From contig JAMQCR010000001.1 in NCBI GenBank assembly GCA_023702235.1, forward strand, positions 2,976,001 through 3,040,000: a stretch of DNA of 64,000 bases. Direction: 5' to 3'. The first letter of the stretch is position 1, and every line of letters starts with the position of its first letter. The DNA is from Neobacillus pocheonensis (GTDB lineage: Bacteria; Bacillota; Bacilli; Bacillales; Cytobacillaceae). This document shows, piece after piece, positions 38,944 through 48,161 of this stretch. The notes beneath the pieces were generated by a model. That model saw only the letters and a list, made by a program, of their open reading frames with translations. It made no database searches and was not told the DNA's origin. The translations under genes and the position numbers were made by a program.

Positions 38944-40368
38944 TTATTTGCCTCCTTTTTCACGGTTTTTAAACCAATCTCTAAACCTTTCTTTATTTGG
39001 TGCCGGGAACTCACGAATATCTGTCCAGGCTTTTAATGGTCCAGGTCCTTTGGAAATTTTGTCTCCGACCGTGAACGGGTTCATCGCCGTTAGTGCAATC
39101 TTAGAACCTATTTTATACAATGTAGGTGATGCTGCACCCAAACCAAACGCCTTCATCGCCAGTTTTTCGGAAATCGGAGCTTTGCCCTCTTTTTCAACAA
39201 TAATCTCACGATGTTTATGAAGAAGATTGTGCAGCGGTATTTTCACTGGACAAACCTCCGTGCAAGCACCACAAAGTGTAGATGCATAAGGTAGTTCTTT
39301 ATATTCGTCATACCCTCCTAGTAATGGTGATAATACCGCTCCGATTGGTCCAGAATAAATGGAACCATAAGAATGTCCGCCAACATGACGATAAACCGGA
39401 CAAACATTAATGCAAGCGGCACAACGGATACATTGCAATACGGATTGGAATTCACCACCAAGAATATTGGACCTTCCATTGTCCACAATGACAAGGTGGA
39501 ATTCCTCAGGACCATCAACATCCAATTCTTCCTTTGGTCCTGTCAGTACCGTAATATAGCTCGTTAATTTTTGACCGACCGCACTTCGCGTTAACATGCT
39601 CACTAGAACTTCCATTTCTTCAAATGTTGGAACAATCCTTTCCATACCCATAACCGTAATTTGCGTTTTTGGCAATGCTGTTACTAAATCAGCGTTACCT
39701 TCATTTGTAACTAAGCAGAAAGATCCTGTTTCAGCTACTGCAAAATTACAGCCTGTAATGCCAATATCTGCTGATAAGTATTCCTTGCGGAGTGTTTGAC
39801 GAGCATGCCAAGCCAATTCTTCCGGTTTTGATGATTTTGTGTAGCCAATTTTTTCTGTAAAAACGTCACGAATCTGCTCTTTATTTTTATGCAATGCTGG
39901 CACAACAATGTGGGAAGGCGGATCATGGTCATCAATTTGAAGAATGTATTCTCCAAGGTCCGTTTCAATTACCTCACAGCCTTCCTTCTCCAACATTGCG
40001 TTTAAGCAGATTTCCTCGGTTACCATCGATTTTGATTTAACGATTTTCTTCGCATCTTTCTGCTGAACAATACCTTTAATATACTCATTGGCCTCTTCCT
40101 TGGTTTGAGCAAAAAATACATGCCCACCAGTTTTAGCTACATTCTTACTTAATTGCTCCAAATAATAATCCAAATGCTCCAGTACATGCTGCCGGATTTC
40201 TTCCCCATGCGAACGCCAGTCTTCCCAGTTTCCTAATTCTTCTGTTACGACTCGCCTTTTCATCCCCATTCCGTCTTGAGCTCCAGCAACAGCACCACGC
40301 ATAAAGCCATCATTAATCCCTTTATCCACACGTACTTTAAATTGATCCGTACCAATCTTCATTGCCAT
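38944..40368 (-). CDS. lutB: Lactate utilization iron-sulfur protein B
   Basis: 474-residue LUD-domain protein with a C-terminal pair of 4Fe-4S motifs, [14 protein letters not shown] and [12 protein letters not shown] region shows [23 protein letters not shown]. Part of cytoplasmic LutABC that oxidises L-lactate to pyruvate. GGGGGATAAG precedes the ATG. 102 bases separate it from lutA. Confidence 0.96.
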   Translation of the reverse strand: MAMKIGTDQFKVRVDKGINDGFMRGAVAGAQDGMGMKRRVVTEELGNWEDWRSHGEEIRQHVLEHLDYYLEQLSKNVAKTGGHVFFAQTKEEANEYIKGIVQQKDAKKIVKSKSMVTEEICLNAMLEKEGCEVIETDLGEYILQIDDHDPPSHIVVPALHKNKEQIRDVFTEKIGYTKSSKPEELAWHARQTLRKEYLSADIGITGCNFAVAETGSFCLVTNEGNADLVTALPKTQITVMGMERIVPTFEEMEVLVSMLTRSAVGQKLTSYITVLTGPKEELDVDGPEEFHLVIVDNGRSNILGGEFQSVLQCIRCAACINVCPVYRHVGGHSYGSIYSGPIGAVLSPLLGGYDEYKELPYASTLCGACTEVCPVKIPLHNLLHKHREIIVEKEGKAPISEKLAMKAFGLGAASPTLYKIGSKIALTAMNPFTVGDKISKGPGPLKAWTDIREFPAPNKERFRDWFKNREKGGK

Positions 40369-40470
40369 ACTACTTATCCCCCACCCTTTTACAGTATAAT
40401 CAAGATCTTGTTCTTTCTTTATCTTAATAATCCACTAACATATCCTTAAATAAAAAATTAAATTCTTTAA

Positions 40471-41187
40471 TCACCGGCTATTTAAAACCTCCGCAATATG
40501 CATCACCTTGATTGGCTTTCCTTTTCGCTCAATCCGTCCGCCAATATTCATTAAGCAGCCTGTGTCTGCACCAATTAGGTACTCTGTCTCTGTTTCTTCC
40601 ACATGACAGACTTTTTCATCGACCATTTGTTCTGAAATTTGTGCCATTTTGACGGAAAAGGTTCCACCAAAACCACAGCATTGTTCCTTCCCTGGCAATA
40701 CCGTAAACTTAATCCCTTTTACATTTTTCAATAGAATCATAGGAGCTTCTTTAACACCGAGCAATCTCGTCATATGACAAGAAGGGTGATATGTTACACT
40801 TCCTTCAAATCGGGCACCGACATCCTCCACTTTGAGGACATCAACAATGAATTGTGTTAGCTCATATGTTTTTTCTGCCAGTTTTTTTGCCTTCGGTTCC
40901 CATACAGGGTCACCCTTAAATATATGGGGATATTCGTGAAACATAAATGCACAAGAACCAGATGGAGACACAATATATTCCGCATCACTAAAGGTATCAA
41001 TCATTCGTTTCATCGCTTCTTTTGATTCTTTCACATAGCCACTGTTATAAGCTGGCTGTCCGCAACAAACCTGGGATTCTGGAAAATCAATTTCACATCC
41101 CAGTTTTTCGAGAAGTTCGACCGTTGCTTTTCCTACATTGCTCTGAAACATATCCACTATACAAGTTGCAAAAAGAGTTACCTTCAT
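40471..41187 (-). CDS. lutA: Lactate utilization protein A
   Basis: 238-residue protein with two CCG domains typical of heterodisulfide-reductase-like iron-sulfur subunits: [15 protein letters not shown] and [13 protein letters not shown], plus cysteines in [12 protein letters not shown]. First gene of lutABC. Upstream palindromes at 41234-41264 are candidate LutR sites. Confidence 0.95.
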   Translation of the reverse strand: MKVTLFATCIVDMFQSNVGKATVELLEKLGCEIDFPESQVCCGQPAYNSGYVKESKEAMKRMIDTFSDAEYIVSPSGSCAFMFHEYPHIFKGDPVWEPKAKKLAEKTYELTQFIVDVLKVEDVGARFEGSVTYHPSCHMTRLLGVKEAPMILLKNVKGIKFTVLPGKEQCCGFGGTFSVKMAQISEQMVDEKVCHVEETETEYLIGADTGCLMNIGGRIERKGKPIKVMHIAEVLNSR

Positions 41188-41233
41188 GTTTCTCTCCCTC
41201 TCTCTTATAAATCTATTAATTATTTAATTCACC

Positions 41234-41264
41234 TAACCAACTGGTTAACGGGTCATCTGATGAC
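41234..41264. promoter_or_regulatory. Palindromes upstream of lutA, candidate LutR operator
   Basis: A perfect 13-base palindrome GTCATCTGATGAC (41252-41264) and a near-palindrome TTAACCAGTTGGTTA (41234-41249 region). GntR/FadR-type regulators bind such short symmetric sites, and lutR is the next gene. Confidence 0.5.
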
Positions 41265-41311
41265 TTGCACAAAAAACAGTTATCTAACTTTAATATCTTC
41301 AATTTTACAAT

Positions 41312-41342
41312 AAAAGCCCTTAGAATTGAAAGGGCTTTTACA
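41312..41342 (-). terminator. Terminator of lutR
   Basis: TAAAAGCCCT / AGGGCTTTTA stem downstream of lutR. Confidence 0.75.
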
Positions 41343-41436
41343 AAAAAATACATTTTACTACTTCTGTCATGATAATAACATAGATTCCAAAACGATTATG
41401 CACCCTATGTTTAAACGATCTCACCACAGGGAAAAT

Positions 41437-42165
41437 TTACTCAGACAAATTTGTATGTTGAAAATATCTTTTTAGAATCGCGTCAACATTTTCAAGGTGT
41501 ACTAACATAAAGTTCCTAGCTTTTTCTTCATCCTGGTTCTTAATTGCTTCAAAAATAGCCTTGTGCTCATCATAAAGACATTCTAACGTTGTCTGTTTTG
41601 AAAAAAGCCAAACCTTTCGCGTTTCTTTCATGGTTTCTCCCATTAAAATAGAAACATGATTCATTAAGCTCATCAAAAGCGGGTTTCGTGAAGCTTCAGC
41701 AAGAGCTAAATGGAATTGTAAATCTGCTTTTTCTCCAAGCTCCTCATCACCATTTGCTCCCTTCATCTCTTCAAGCGCACTTTCCATCATAGTAAGATGT
41801 TGACTTGTTCTATTTTTTGCCGCTGCCGCTGCAGTTCCACATTCAAGAATCTTACGAACCTCTAAAAGTTGGGCAATATCATCTTTATTCATTAAGATCG
41901 CTGTTGATAATGGAAAGGTGATTTGTTCTGATTCAAATTCTTTTATATATGTACCTTCCCCTTGTTTTATATCAATAAGCCCCATCGCTCGTAAGGAAGT
42001 TAAAGCTTCACGTATCGCTGAACGTCCAACCTGGAAGTTTACAGCTAGCTGTTGTACAGAATCGAGTTTATCTCCAGGCTTTAATTGACCAGACCGAATC
42101 ATTTCATATATAGCTTCAGCTACCTCTTCATAGATTTTCTTCGGTTTAATTTTTTTATATTTCAT
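41437..42165 (-). CDS. lutR: GntR family (FCD) transcriptional regulator, LutR-like
   Basis: 242-residue regulator. N-terminal winged helix (GDKLDSVQQLAVNFQVGRSAIREALTSLRAMGLI) and C-terminal all-helical FCD ligand-binding domain (LLEVRKILECG ... DLQFHLALAEASRN). Its location beside lutABC on the same strand, separated by a terminator, identifies it as the likely lactate-responsive repressor LutR. ATG at 42165 follows AGGGG. A 13-base palindrome at 42190-42202 lies just upstream and may mediate autoregulation. Confidence 0.85.
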   Translation of the reverse strand: MKYKKIKPKKIYEEVAEAIYEMIRSGQLKPGDKLDSVQQLAVNFQVGRSAIREALTSLRAMGLIDIKQGEGTYIKEFESEQITFPLSTAILMNKDDIAQLLEVRKILECGTAAAAAKNRTSQHLTMMESALEEMKGANGDEELGEKADLQFHLALAEASRNPLLMSLMNHVSILMGETMKETRKVWLFSKQTTLECLYDEHKAIFEAIKNQDEEKARNFMLVHLENVDAILKRYFQHTNLSE

Positions 42166-42189
42166 CCATCCAGCCCCTAACAAATATAT

Positions 42190-42202
42190 CGTCAATTTGA
42201 CG
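42190..42202. promoter_or_regulatory. Palindrome upstream of lutR
   Basis: CGTCAATTTGACG, a perfect inverted repeat with a central T, just downstream of a minus-strand TATAAT (42212-42217). Position suggests an autoregulatory operator. Confidence 0.45.
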
Positions 42203-42287
42203 GTACCTTTATTATACAGTTTTGTTCTTTGTATAGAATAGGTTATAATTATATATTGTTTTCATTTCATATTAAGGAGATTAGTTA

Positions 42288-44033
42288 ATGAACGTCATTT
42301 GTTCTACCTTGAATGCCAAGTATATTCATACAAACCTGGCAATTCGCTATTTAAAGTCCTATGCTTCCCCAGAATTTACTATTCAAATTAAGGAATATAC
42401 AATAAAAGATCCCATCATGAACATTGTAACGGACCTTTATTTACAAAAGCCAACCGTTATTGGCTTCAGTTGTTATATTTGGAACATCGAAGAAACAATT
42501 AAAGTTGTTAGTATGATTAAAAAAGTCGATCCTTCCATCATAATTGTTTTAGGCGGACCTGAGGTTACCTATGATACTGTTGAGTGGATGGGAAAAATTC
42601 CTGATGTTGATTTTATTGTTATCGGTGAAGGAGAACAAACCTTTAAACAATTACTAACCGAACTTGAAACAACCAATAATTATCGGAGTGTACCTGGCAT
42701 AGCCTACCGGAAAAATGAGCAAGTGATAATGACGCCACAAATGAATAAACTTGATTTAAAGGATCTTCCCTCGCCATATCGCTTTCCTGAGGATTTTCCA
42801 TATTTAGGTAAACGTGTTACTTATATTGAAACCAGTCGTGGATGCCCATTTAGCTGCCAATTTTGCTTGTCATCAATAGAAGTTGGCGTACGTTATTTTG
42901 ACAGAGAGAAAATTAAAGATGATATTCGTTTTTTAATGGCCTCAGGTGCAAAAACAATCAAGTTTGTGGACCGGACATTTAATATCAGTAGGAGCTATGC
43001 AATGGAAATGTTCCGTTTCCTTATTGATGAACATTTACCTGGAACCGTCTTTCAATTTGAAATTACTGCCGATATTATGCGTCCAGAGGTAATTGAATTC
43101 TTGAATCAAGAAGCACCAAAAGGACTATTTCGTTTTGAAATTGGCGTTCAATCCACTAACGATTACACAAACGAACTTGTGATGCGGAAACAAAATTTCG
43201 CCAAGCTAACGCGAACAGTAACAATGGTAAAAGAAGGAAAAAAGATTGATCAGCATCTTGATTTAATAGCAGGACTACCCGAAGAGGATTACTCGTCTTT
43301 TCGAAAAACTTTCAATGATGTATTTGATTTAAGACCAGAAGAATTGCAATTAGGTTTTTTAAAAATGCTACGTGGAACAGGTTTACGTCTTCGTGCTGCT
43401 GATCATCAATATATTTATATGGATCATTCACCATATGAAATTTTAGGGAATAATGTCCTCTCTTTTGATGACATTGTCAAAATCAAACAGGTTGAGGATG
43501 TTTTAGAAAAATACTGGAATGACCACCGAATGAATCAGACGGTTGAATATTTAGTATCCGAAGTTTTTGCCTCACCATTCGATTTCTTCCAGCAATTCGG
43601 CTCCTTCTGGGAAGAACAAGGTTGGTCAAGAATTGGCCATCAGCTTGAAGACCTATTCCGCAGGCTTTATTCCTTTCTCGAAGAGCAATCTGTAAAGGAC
43701 CTGGATATTATTGTTGGATTGCTGAAATATGATTATTTAAAAAACCATAAATATAAGCCCAGAAAGCCTTGGTGGGAGGCAAGCTTCGATAAAGAAAAGC
43801 GTGCACAATTATACAAACAAATTGCTGAAAGGCCATCTCTTTTAGGAAAGCCATTCATGGAATTAGATCTTGATGAAAAAGATCTGTTTAAACACACTAT
43901 GCTTGAAGAGCTTACATTTGACCTTTCAGAATATTTAACTACAGGAAAAATCGAAAAACATCCTACCTGTTTACTAGCCTATTTTGATCCAATGAATGAG
44001 AGGACATTAATTTTTTCATCTAAAAACATGTAG
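42288..44033 (+). CDS. B12-binding domain radical SAM protein
   Basis: 581-residue protein. The N-terminal 140 residues form a cobalamin-binding-like Rossmann domain (IGFSCYIWNIEETIKV, VLGGPEVTYDT). The radical SAM motif is SRGCPFSCQFC near residue 190 (CxxxCxxC). A C-terminal extension rich in tryptophan and aromatic residues follows (DUF4080-like, tentative). AAGGAG precedes the ATG. Monocistronic with its own terminator. Such enzymes catalyse methylations or other radical chemistry; the substrate is unknown. Confidence 0.88.
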   Translation: MNVICSTLNAKYIHTNLAIRYLKSYASPEFTIQIKEYTIKDPIMNIVTDLYLQKPTVIGFSCYIWNIEETIKVVSMIKKVDPSIIIVLGGPEVTYDTVEWMGKIPDVDFIVIGEGEQTFKQLLTELETTNNYRSVPGIAYRKNEQVIMTPQMNKLDLKDLPSPYRFPEDFPYLGKRVTYIETSRGCPFSCQFCLSSIEVGVRYFDREKIKDDIRFLMASGAKTIKFVDRTFNISRSYAMEMFRFLIDEHLPGTVFQFEITADIMRPEVIEFLNQEAPKGLFRFEIGVQSTNDYTNELVMRKQNFAKLTRTVTMVKEGKKIDQHLDLIAGLPEEDYSSFRKTFNDVFDLRPEELQLGFLKMLRGTGLRLRAADHQYIYMDHSPYEILGNNVLSFDDIVKIKQVEDVLEKYWNDHRMNQTVEYLVSEVFASPFDFFQQFGSFWEEQGWSRIGHQLEDLFRRLYSFLEEQSVKDLDIIVGLLKYDYLKNHKYKPRKPWWEASFDKEKRAQLYKQIAERPSLLGKPFMELDLDEKDLFKHTMLEELTFDLSEYLTTGKIEKHPTCLLAYFDPMNERTLIFSSKNM

Positions 44034-44061
44034 AAAGCCGGCTATAATCGCCGGCTTTCTT
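44034..44061. terminator. Terminator of the radical SAM gene
   Basis: AAAGCCGGC / GCCGGCTTT stem followed by CTTTTTC. It overlaps the 3' end of the opposing small gene. Confidence 0.85.
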
Positions 44062-44203
44062 TTTCTTGATTATTTATATTCCTTGTTTTTTTATTCTGGG
44101 ACATAAATGGAAGTTCATAAAGTTTTATACCATTCACATCCCCAAACTCAATGCTAAATTCCTCATTTTGTATCTGAGGTTTGGAGTTCGTATGGGGGTT
44201 CAT
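44042..44203 (-). CDS. 53-residue protein of unknown function
   Basis: Begins MNPHTNSKPQIQNEEFSIEF; hydrophilic. AGAGG lies four bases before the ATG, and the start codon directly follows the TAA of the upstream gene, so the two are co-transcribed. The reading runs into the opposing terminator, so the true end may be earlier if the A-run near 44090 is miscounted. Family not recognised. Confidence 0.45.
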   Translation of the reverse strand: MNPHTNSKPQIQNEEFSIEFGDVNGIKLYELPFMSQNKKTRNINNQEKESRRL

Positions 44204-44365
44204 TTAACCTCTACCCTTTTTCCCTAATTTAGAATTACGGTTTGCTCCCCTAATAGCATTATTATTATCGGTAAATTCCGCTGAAAATTCACTTTCTTGT
44301 ATATTTTTAACAGGTGTTTTAGAATACTTTTTTACTGCATCGAATTCTGCTTTACGTTTTGCCAT
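44204..44365 (-). CDS. 53-residue basic protein, possible spore protein
   Basis: MAKRKAEFDAVKKYSKTPVK, then IQESEFSAEFTDNNN and a basic glycine-ending tail. GGGAGG precedes the start; the second of two adjacent ATGs has the better spacing. The EFSAEF motif and composition recall minor small acid-soluble spore proteins and the 59-residue protein at 239-418, but no family is certain. First gene of a two-gene unit. Confidence 0.55.
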   Translation of the reverse strand: MAKRKAEFDAVKKYSKTPVKNIQESEFSAEFTDNNNAIRGANRNSKLGKKGRG

Positions 44366-44497
44366 CATCTAATCCTCCCGAAAATTAATCTTACACATCT
44401 ATTTTTCAACAAATACACTTCAATCATTCATTTCCTTTTTTTTCTTAAATAAAATGGCTTCTCGGGAAGAAAATAAACAAAAACAGGAGTGAGGAAA

Positions 44498-44851
44498 ATG
44501 ACTGAAGATAAAATTAACCAACCGAATGTTACATTCAGCGTAAGTGAAACTTTACCACATCAAATAAATGCACCAAGCTTTAAAGGTACAGGTATAAAAA
44601 TGGAACCTCCCTTTGTCAATAAACACGGGGTAACAATAGGTGACAGTGTTTATGCCTCCCCCAATTCTCCTTTAGAAAAATGGACGGATAATACCGATCC
44701 AGCAATTATGTCTGGTGATGAGTGGGTTCATCCGACAAATGATATTGGCTGGAATACTTCAGAAAATCGTGAGCTTCTTGAAAGCAAAAGAAAACCTCAA
44801 GCAAGCCCTTTCATGCATCCAACAAAAGATGTTAGTAAAGGAACAGATTGA
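44498..44851 (+). CDS. DUF3905-like protein
   Basis: 117-residue soluble protein beginning MTEDKINQPNVTFSVSETLP. The conserved-looking DEWVHPTNDIGWNTSENREL block resembles DUF3905, a family I associate with spore-forming Bacillaceae. AGGAGTGAGG precedes the ATG at 44498. After the TGA stop the same frame stays open for about 29 codons up to 44940. Function unknown. Confidence 0.6.
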   Translation: MTEDKINQPNVTFSVSETLPHQINAPSFKGTGIKMEPPFVNKHGVTIGDSVYASPNSPLEKWTDNTDPAIMSGDEWVHPTNDIGWNTSENRELLESKRKPQASPFMHPTKDVSKGTD

Positions 44852-44935
44852 TCCGGGTACTTTATTTCCCTGACCGCTGTTGCGGATCCGCGGGTTTTTA
44901 CTATTGTTGACCTGCCAATCGAAGCTGTTGTCACA

Positions 44936-44965
44936 GAATAAAAAGAGCCAATCGGCTCTTTTTCA
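44936..44965 (+). terminator. Rho-independent terminator
   Basis: AAAAAGAGCC / GGCTCTTTTT stem with a four-base loop. Confidence 0.85.
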
Positions 44966-45097
44966 CTTTTTCCATTTCCATATGAAAGATATCCATATCC
45001 GAAAAACATTACCACTTATGAAAATGGAATGCGATATGAATAATACAGATACAGAGATTTATTCTCCCTCTGTATTGACTATAAGGAGTTGAATGAA

Positions 45098-45301
45098 ATG
45101 GCAAATAGTAGCAATAAATTATTAGTTCCAGGTATTGAACAATATTTAGATCAGGTGAAATATGAAATTGCCCAGGAATTTGGCGTTCAATTAGGTTCAG
45201 ATACAGTCTCACGAGCCAACGGCTCTGTTGGCGGTGAAATTACGAAAAGGCTGGTTAGTCTTGCACAATCGCAGTTATCAGGACAATCTAATCAAGAATA
45301 A
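45098..45301 (+). CDS. Alpha/beta-type small acid-soluble spore protein
   Basis: 67-residue SASP. Conserved segments are [20 protein letters not shown] near the N terminus, containing the GPR-protease site region (YEIAQEFGV), and [16 protein letters not shown], the DNA-binding helix. AAGGAG lies 9 bases before the ATG. These proteins coat spore DNA and protect it from UV and heat. Direct evidence for an endospore former. Confidence 0.95.
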   Translation: MANSSNKLLVPGIEQYLDQVKYEIAQEFGVQLGSDTVSRANGSVGGEITKRLVSLAQSQLSGQSNQE

Positions 45302-45314
45302 TTGAATATTAATG

Positions 45315-45356
45315 GCAAAAAAAGTCCGGACTTAAACCGGACTTTTACTTTTTTTT
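45315..45356. terminator. Terminator of the SASP gene, shared with rsgI
   Basis: AAAAGTCCGG / CCGGACTTTT stem followed by a long T-tract. Confidence 0.85.
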
Positions 45357-46401
45357 ATGCTCATTATTATGTTTTTCACCTTGATTCGATTCATGATTCT
45401 CGTTTGACCAATGATTCTGAATTGACCAATGTTTCTGGTTAGAATTGTCCTTTTGATAGGCTTGTTTTTTTATTTGCCCATAATTGTCTTTGGCTTTCTT
45501 CAATGATTCGTCCTGAAGCTTTTTCAGTTGTCCTGGCGGCATTTGATTTCCACCCTTACGAGTATCATTACCCTTTGTTTCATTATTGTTTTGGGCAGGG
45601 GCCGCTTTCCACTTGTTTTTTTAATCCGCCAGGAGGAAGAATCGATTCATCGGGTTGAGACGGACTACTTTTTTTATCTACTTGACTTTTATTTGGTTTT
45701 TCTTTGCCTTTTTGATTAATGGATGTTTGAATTTTATTTTCTTGATACTTTCCAGTTGTAAGACCTTGCTCGTGAGCTTTTTCTCTATCTTTTTCTGTAC
45801 CGTTGAAAACATTAAGCTCTAACTTTTGCTTATTTACGGTCTGTTCAATCTCAATCATATTCTCTTTTAGCTTTTTTTCGGCATTACTGTCTGGCTGATT
45901 GGTTCGAACTGTCGAAATGATAACGAGTTTATTATTTTTTAAATATCCTTCTTTTTTCATTTCAGCTAAAATAGATTGTGTTAACCCAGAAACATCCTTA
46001 TTCTTCCAATTAGAAATGTGTGAAATAACATTCTTTCCTTCTTTATTAAAGCCCGTTATTTCTATGACCTGCATTTTTTTATTTATGCCAAGCTCGATAC
46101 TTGGATTGCCATCAATGGACATATAAGCATATGCCTTATTATTTTGATACATAGGAATGAAAGAACCTAGAAGGATTAGAAATACAGCCATTAAACTGAC
46201 AGCCCAAACTGGTTTAAACTTAATACTATTTTTAATAGGAAAAATGGAGGTAAACGGTTTATGACTTTCTATGGGAAAAAAATTAATTTCTTCTCCAATT
46301 GCATATGGCTGATTTTGTTTCCTTGTGCGCAAAAACTCACCTTCAGGGGTTAAAAGCGTCATAAATGCGTCATCAATGTCCATTACAATTCCCTTTTTCA
46401 T
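45345..46401 (-). CDS. rsgI: Anti-sigma-I factor RsgI, frameshifted
   Basis: About 352 codons. The cytoplasmic RsgI_N domain (MKKGIVMDIDDAFMTLLTPEGEF) binds SigI; a single membrane helix (PVWAVSLMAVFLILLGSFIP) is near residue 70; the extracellular part ends in a charged, His/Asn/Trp-rich tail. The frame breaks near the A7 run (45616-45622): removing one A links PPGGLKNKWKAAPAQNNNE to MPPGQLKKLQDESLKK. No carbohydrate-binding module is visible. Its ATG overlaps the sigI stop by four bases. Confidence 0.88.
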
Positions 46402-47143
46402 GTATCAAGCACCCCCTTTAAATAATCCTTCAGATAAACATAATCACTGGAGAAAATAAGTGCTATTGCAATAATGTATTTCCTGTTCCGTTCTATTGTC
46501 TTTCTACTGACATTGACCATTTTTTCTAATTGTTTAATAGGAAGTCTCTTTTTTCATACAAAAAAGCTTTTAACTCTTTATTTTCAACTAACAATTTAGC
46601 TACTATAATGGCATTTATTCTCGCATCAGAATGCTTAGGAGAATTTTCAACTAAATCATTAAAGCTTAAATCAAAAGTGTTTAATAATTGTTGAAAATGA
46701 ATGATTTCTTCTTTTCTTAGCTGCTCATCAGTTTTTTTCTTATAATCCTCAAGAGATAGCTCATTAACGATAACTGTCCCTGCTGTTTCATCCTCATGAG
46801 CTGTAATGGTTAAGTCCATACTAATATGTTGATTCTTAGTTTGCTTGCGAATATAATCAATAACTCTTCTTTTGATTAAAACTTCAGAAAAGCTTAATAG
46901 GGAGCTTCCGCGTTCAGATGAATACTTTTCAATCGCTTCATTAAATGCTATAAGACCAATGCTAAATTCATCATCAGTTTCATATATATATCGTTTACAA
47001 ACAGAAGATACAGTTTTCGCAATAAATGGCTTGTATGCTTGAATTATTTCATTTAGGATAGTACAGTCACCTTGTTGAATTAAGATGACCGATTCTTCCA
47101 AGGTTCTTTTTTTGCTCTTTGTCATAAACAATAAACTTAGCAA
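46398..47143 (-). CDS. sigI: RNA polymerase sigma factor SigI, frameshifted
   Basis: About 248 codons. YKPFIAKTVSSVCKRY and DEFSIGLIAFNEAIEKY form the sigma region 2 and match SigI. The frame breaks at the A-run 46549-46554: LYEKRDFLLNN-stop becomes LYEKKRLPIKQLEKMVNVSRKTIERN, the SigI-C helix-turn-helix, when one A is added. A TTG start at 47143 is supported by GAGGTGAGG and by the LSLLF N terminus known from B. subtilis. SigI responds to heat and, with RsgI, to cell-wall signals. Confidence 0.92.
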
Positions 47144-47358
47144 TTAGCCTCACCTCTCATTCAGCCAATTATATCATACGAGTTATAATTTGGTTTATTG
47201 AGGTGTAAAGCATTGAGTGAAGATAGACACAAAAAAAATCATTTCCAGTTTATTTTTTTACGAACCAATATACCTCTAATTTTAGATTTTAACTTCTTTA
47301 TGTACTTCTCCACCTTCACCTATAAGATATTTTACGATTACTATTTTCACTAAAGATT

Positions 47359-47387
47359 TACGTTTCCCTTGAAAAGGTTGTGGGGGT
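47359..47387 (-). promoter_or_regulatory. Candidate SigI-type promoter of sigI-rsgI
   Basis: Minus strand AACCCCC then, after about 19 bases, CGTA. This fits the C-rich -35 and CGWA -10 pattern reported for SigI promoters and would allow autoregulation. Spacing is not certain. Confidence 0.4.
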
Positions 47388-47408
47388 TTCTAAAGAAATT
47401 ATTTTTTT

Positions 47409-47447
47409 GCAAAAAAACTTCAAACCAGAATTAACTGATTTGAAGCA
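47409..47447 (-). terminator. Terminator of the 155-residue membrane protein gene
   Basis: CTTCAAATCAG / CTGGTTTGAAG stem followed on the minus strand by seven T residues. Confidence 0.8.
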
Positions 47448-47462
47448 TTTTTGAAAGTGAAC

Positions 47463-47930
47463 TTATTTATCATGGAATTTCATGGATAAAAGGAATTTAA
47501 TTAAAAAGCCGACGATTAATCCAGGGATTAAAAAAACCATTGGTAAAAAAACCGGACCTAAATGATACTTAAAAAAGGTTACCTTGGGAGACACCATTAA
47601 TCCAAGAGTGACAAAATAGGCACAAAAAACAAACGGCAAATAAGAGAACTTTTCATCAGATGGCATAGCTGTACGATAGGCATCCCACATTGCAAACATA
47701 TATACACAAGGATAAAACATAAGCCATTGATAATTCGTTATTGCCTCTGCGCTATCAATTTCACCTAGGAAGCTATACATAATCGCTTGGTTAAAGCGAC
47801 TTTTAACATTCATAATAAATTCTAATGCAACAAACAAAACACCTTTGATATACTGACCTATTAATAATTGACTAAATCCTGGAAAGGCAATATTCCATAA
47901 AATTGCTTCTAATTTACTCATTTTTTTCAT
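47463..47930 (-). CDS. Integral membrane protein of unknown function
   Basis: 155 residues from ATG 47930 (MKKMSKLEAILWNIAFPGFS). About four membrane spans: a glycine/proline-containing first hairpin with QYIKGVLFVALEFIMNV, then LMFYPCVYMFAMWDAYR, YLPFVFCAYFVTLGLMV and VFLIPGLIVGFLIKFLL. The PGFSQLLIGQYIKG motif resembles small Bacillus membrane proteins with a TM2-like first hairpin, but no function is known. The ribosome binding site is weak, so the start could be the ATG at 47948. Confidence 0.7.
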   Translation of the reverse strand: MKKMSKLEAILWNIAFPGFSQLLIGQYIKGVLFVALEFIMNVKSRFNQAIMYSFLGEIDSAEAITNYQWLMFYPCVYMFAMWDAYRTAMPSDEKFSYLPFVFCAYFVTLGLMVSPKVTFFKYHLGPVFLPMVFLIPGLIVGFLIKFLLSMKFHDK

Positions 47931-48130
47931 TGTACAATCTCGCTTCATAAGGCATTTTTTAGAAAGCAAACGACATTCTTCTGAGTTTAGCTTATCCAGT
48001 TAATTGCCAAATTAACGGAGCTGACTAGTAAAAATACGAATTTATTTAACTTTTCTTTTTTAGGCTCAAATAATTTTTTATGAAGGAGGTCAATATATGA
48101 TTAATCTAAATTTTCCGAATTATAATTACG

Positions 48131-48156
48131 TAAAAACGGCGGGATTACTCCCGCCG
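48131..48156 (-). terminator. Terminator of prfC
   Basis: CGGCGGG / CCCGCCG stem with a six-base loop followed on the minus strand by TTTTTACG. Confidence 0.85.
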
Positions 48157-48161
48157 CTTCC

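Noticed and set aside
44797..45015. 72-codon minus-strand frame over the DUF3905 gene end and terminator
   Set aside because: Runs through a terminator hairpin and lacks a ribosome binding site.
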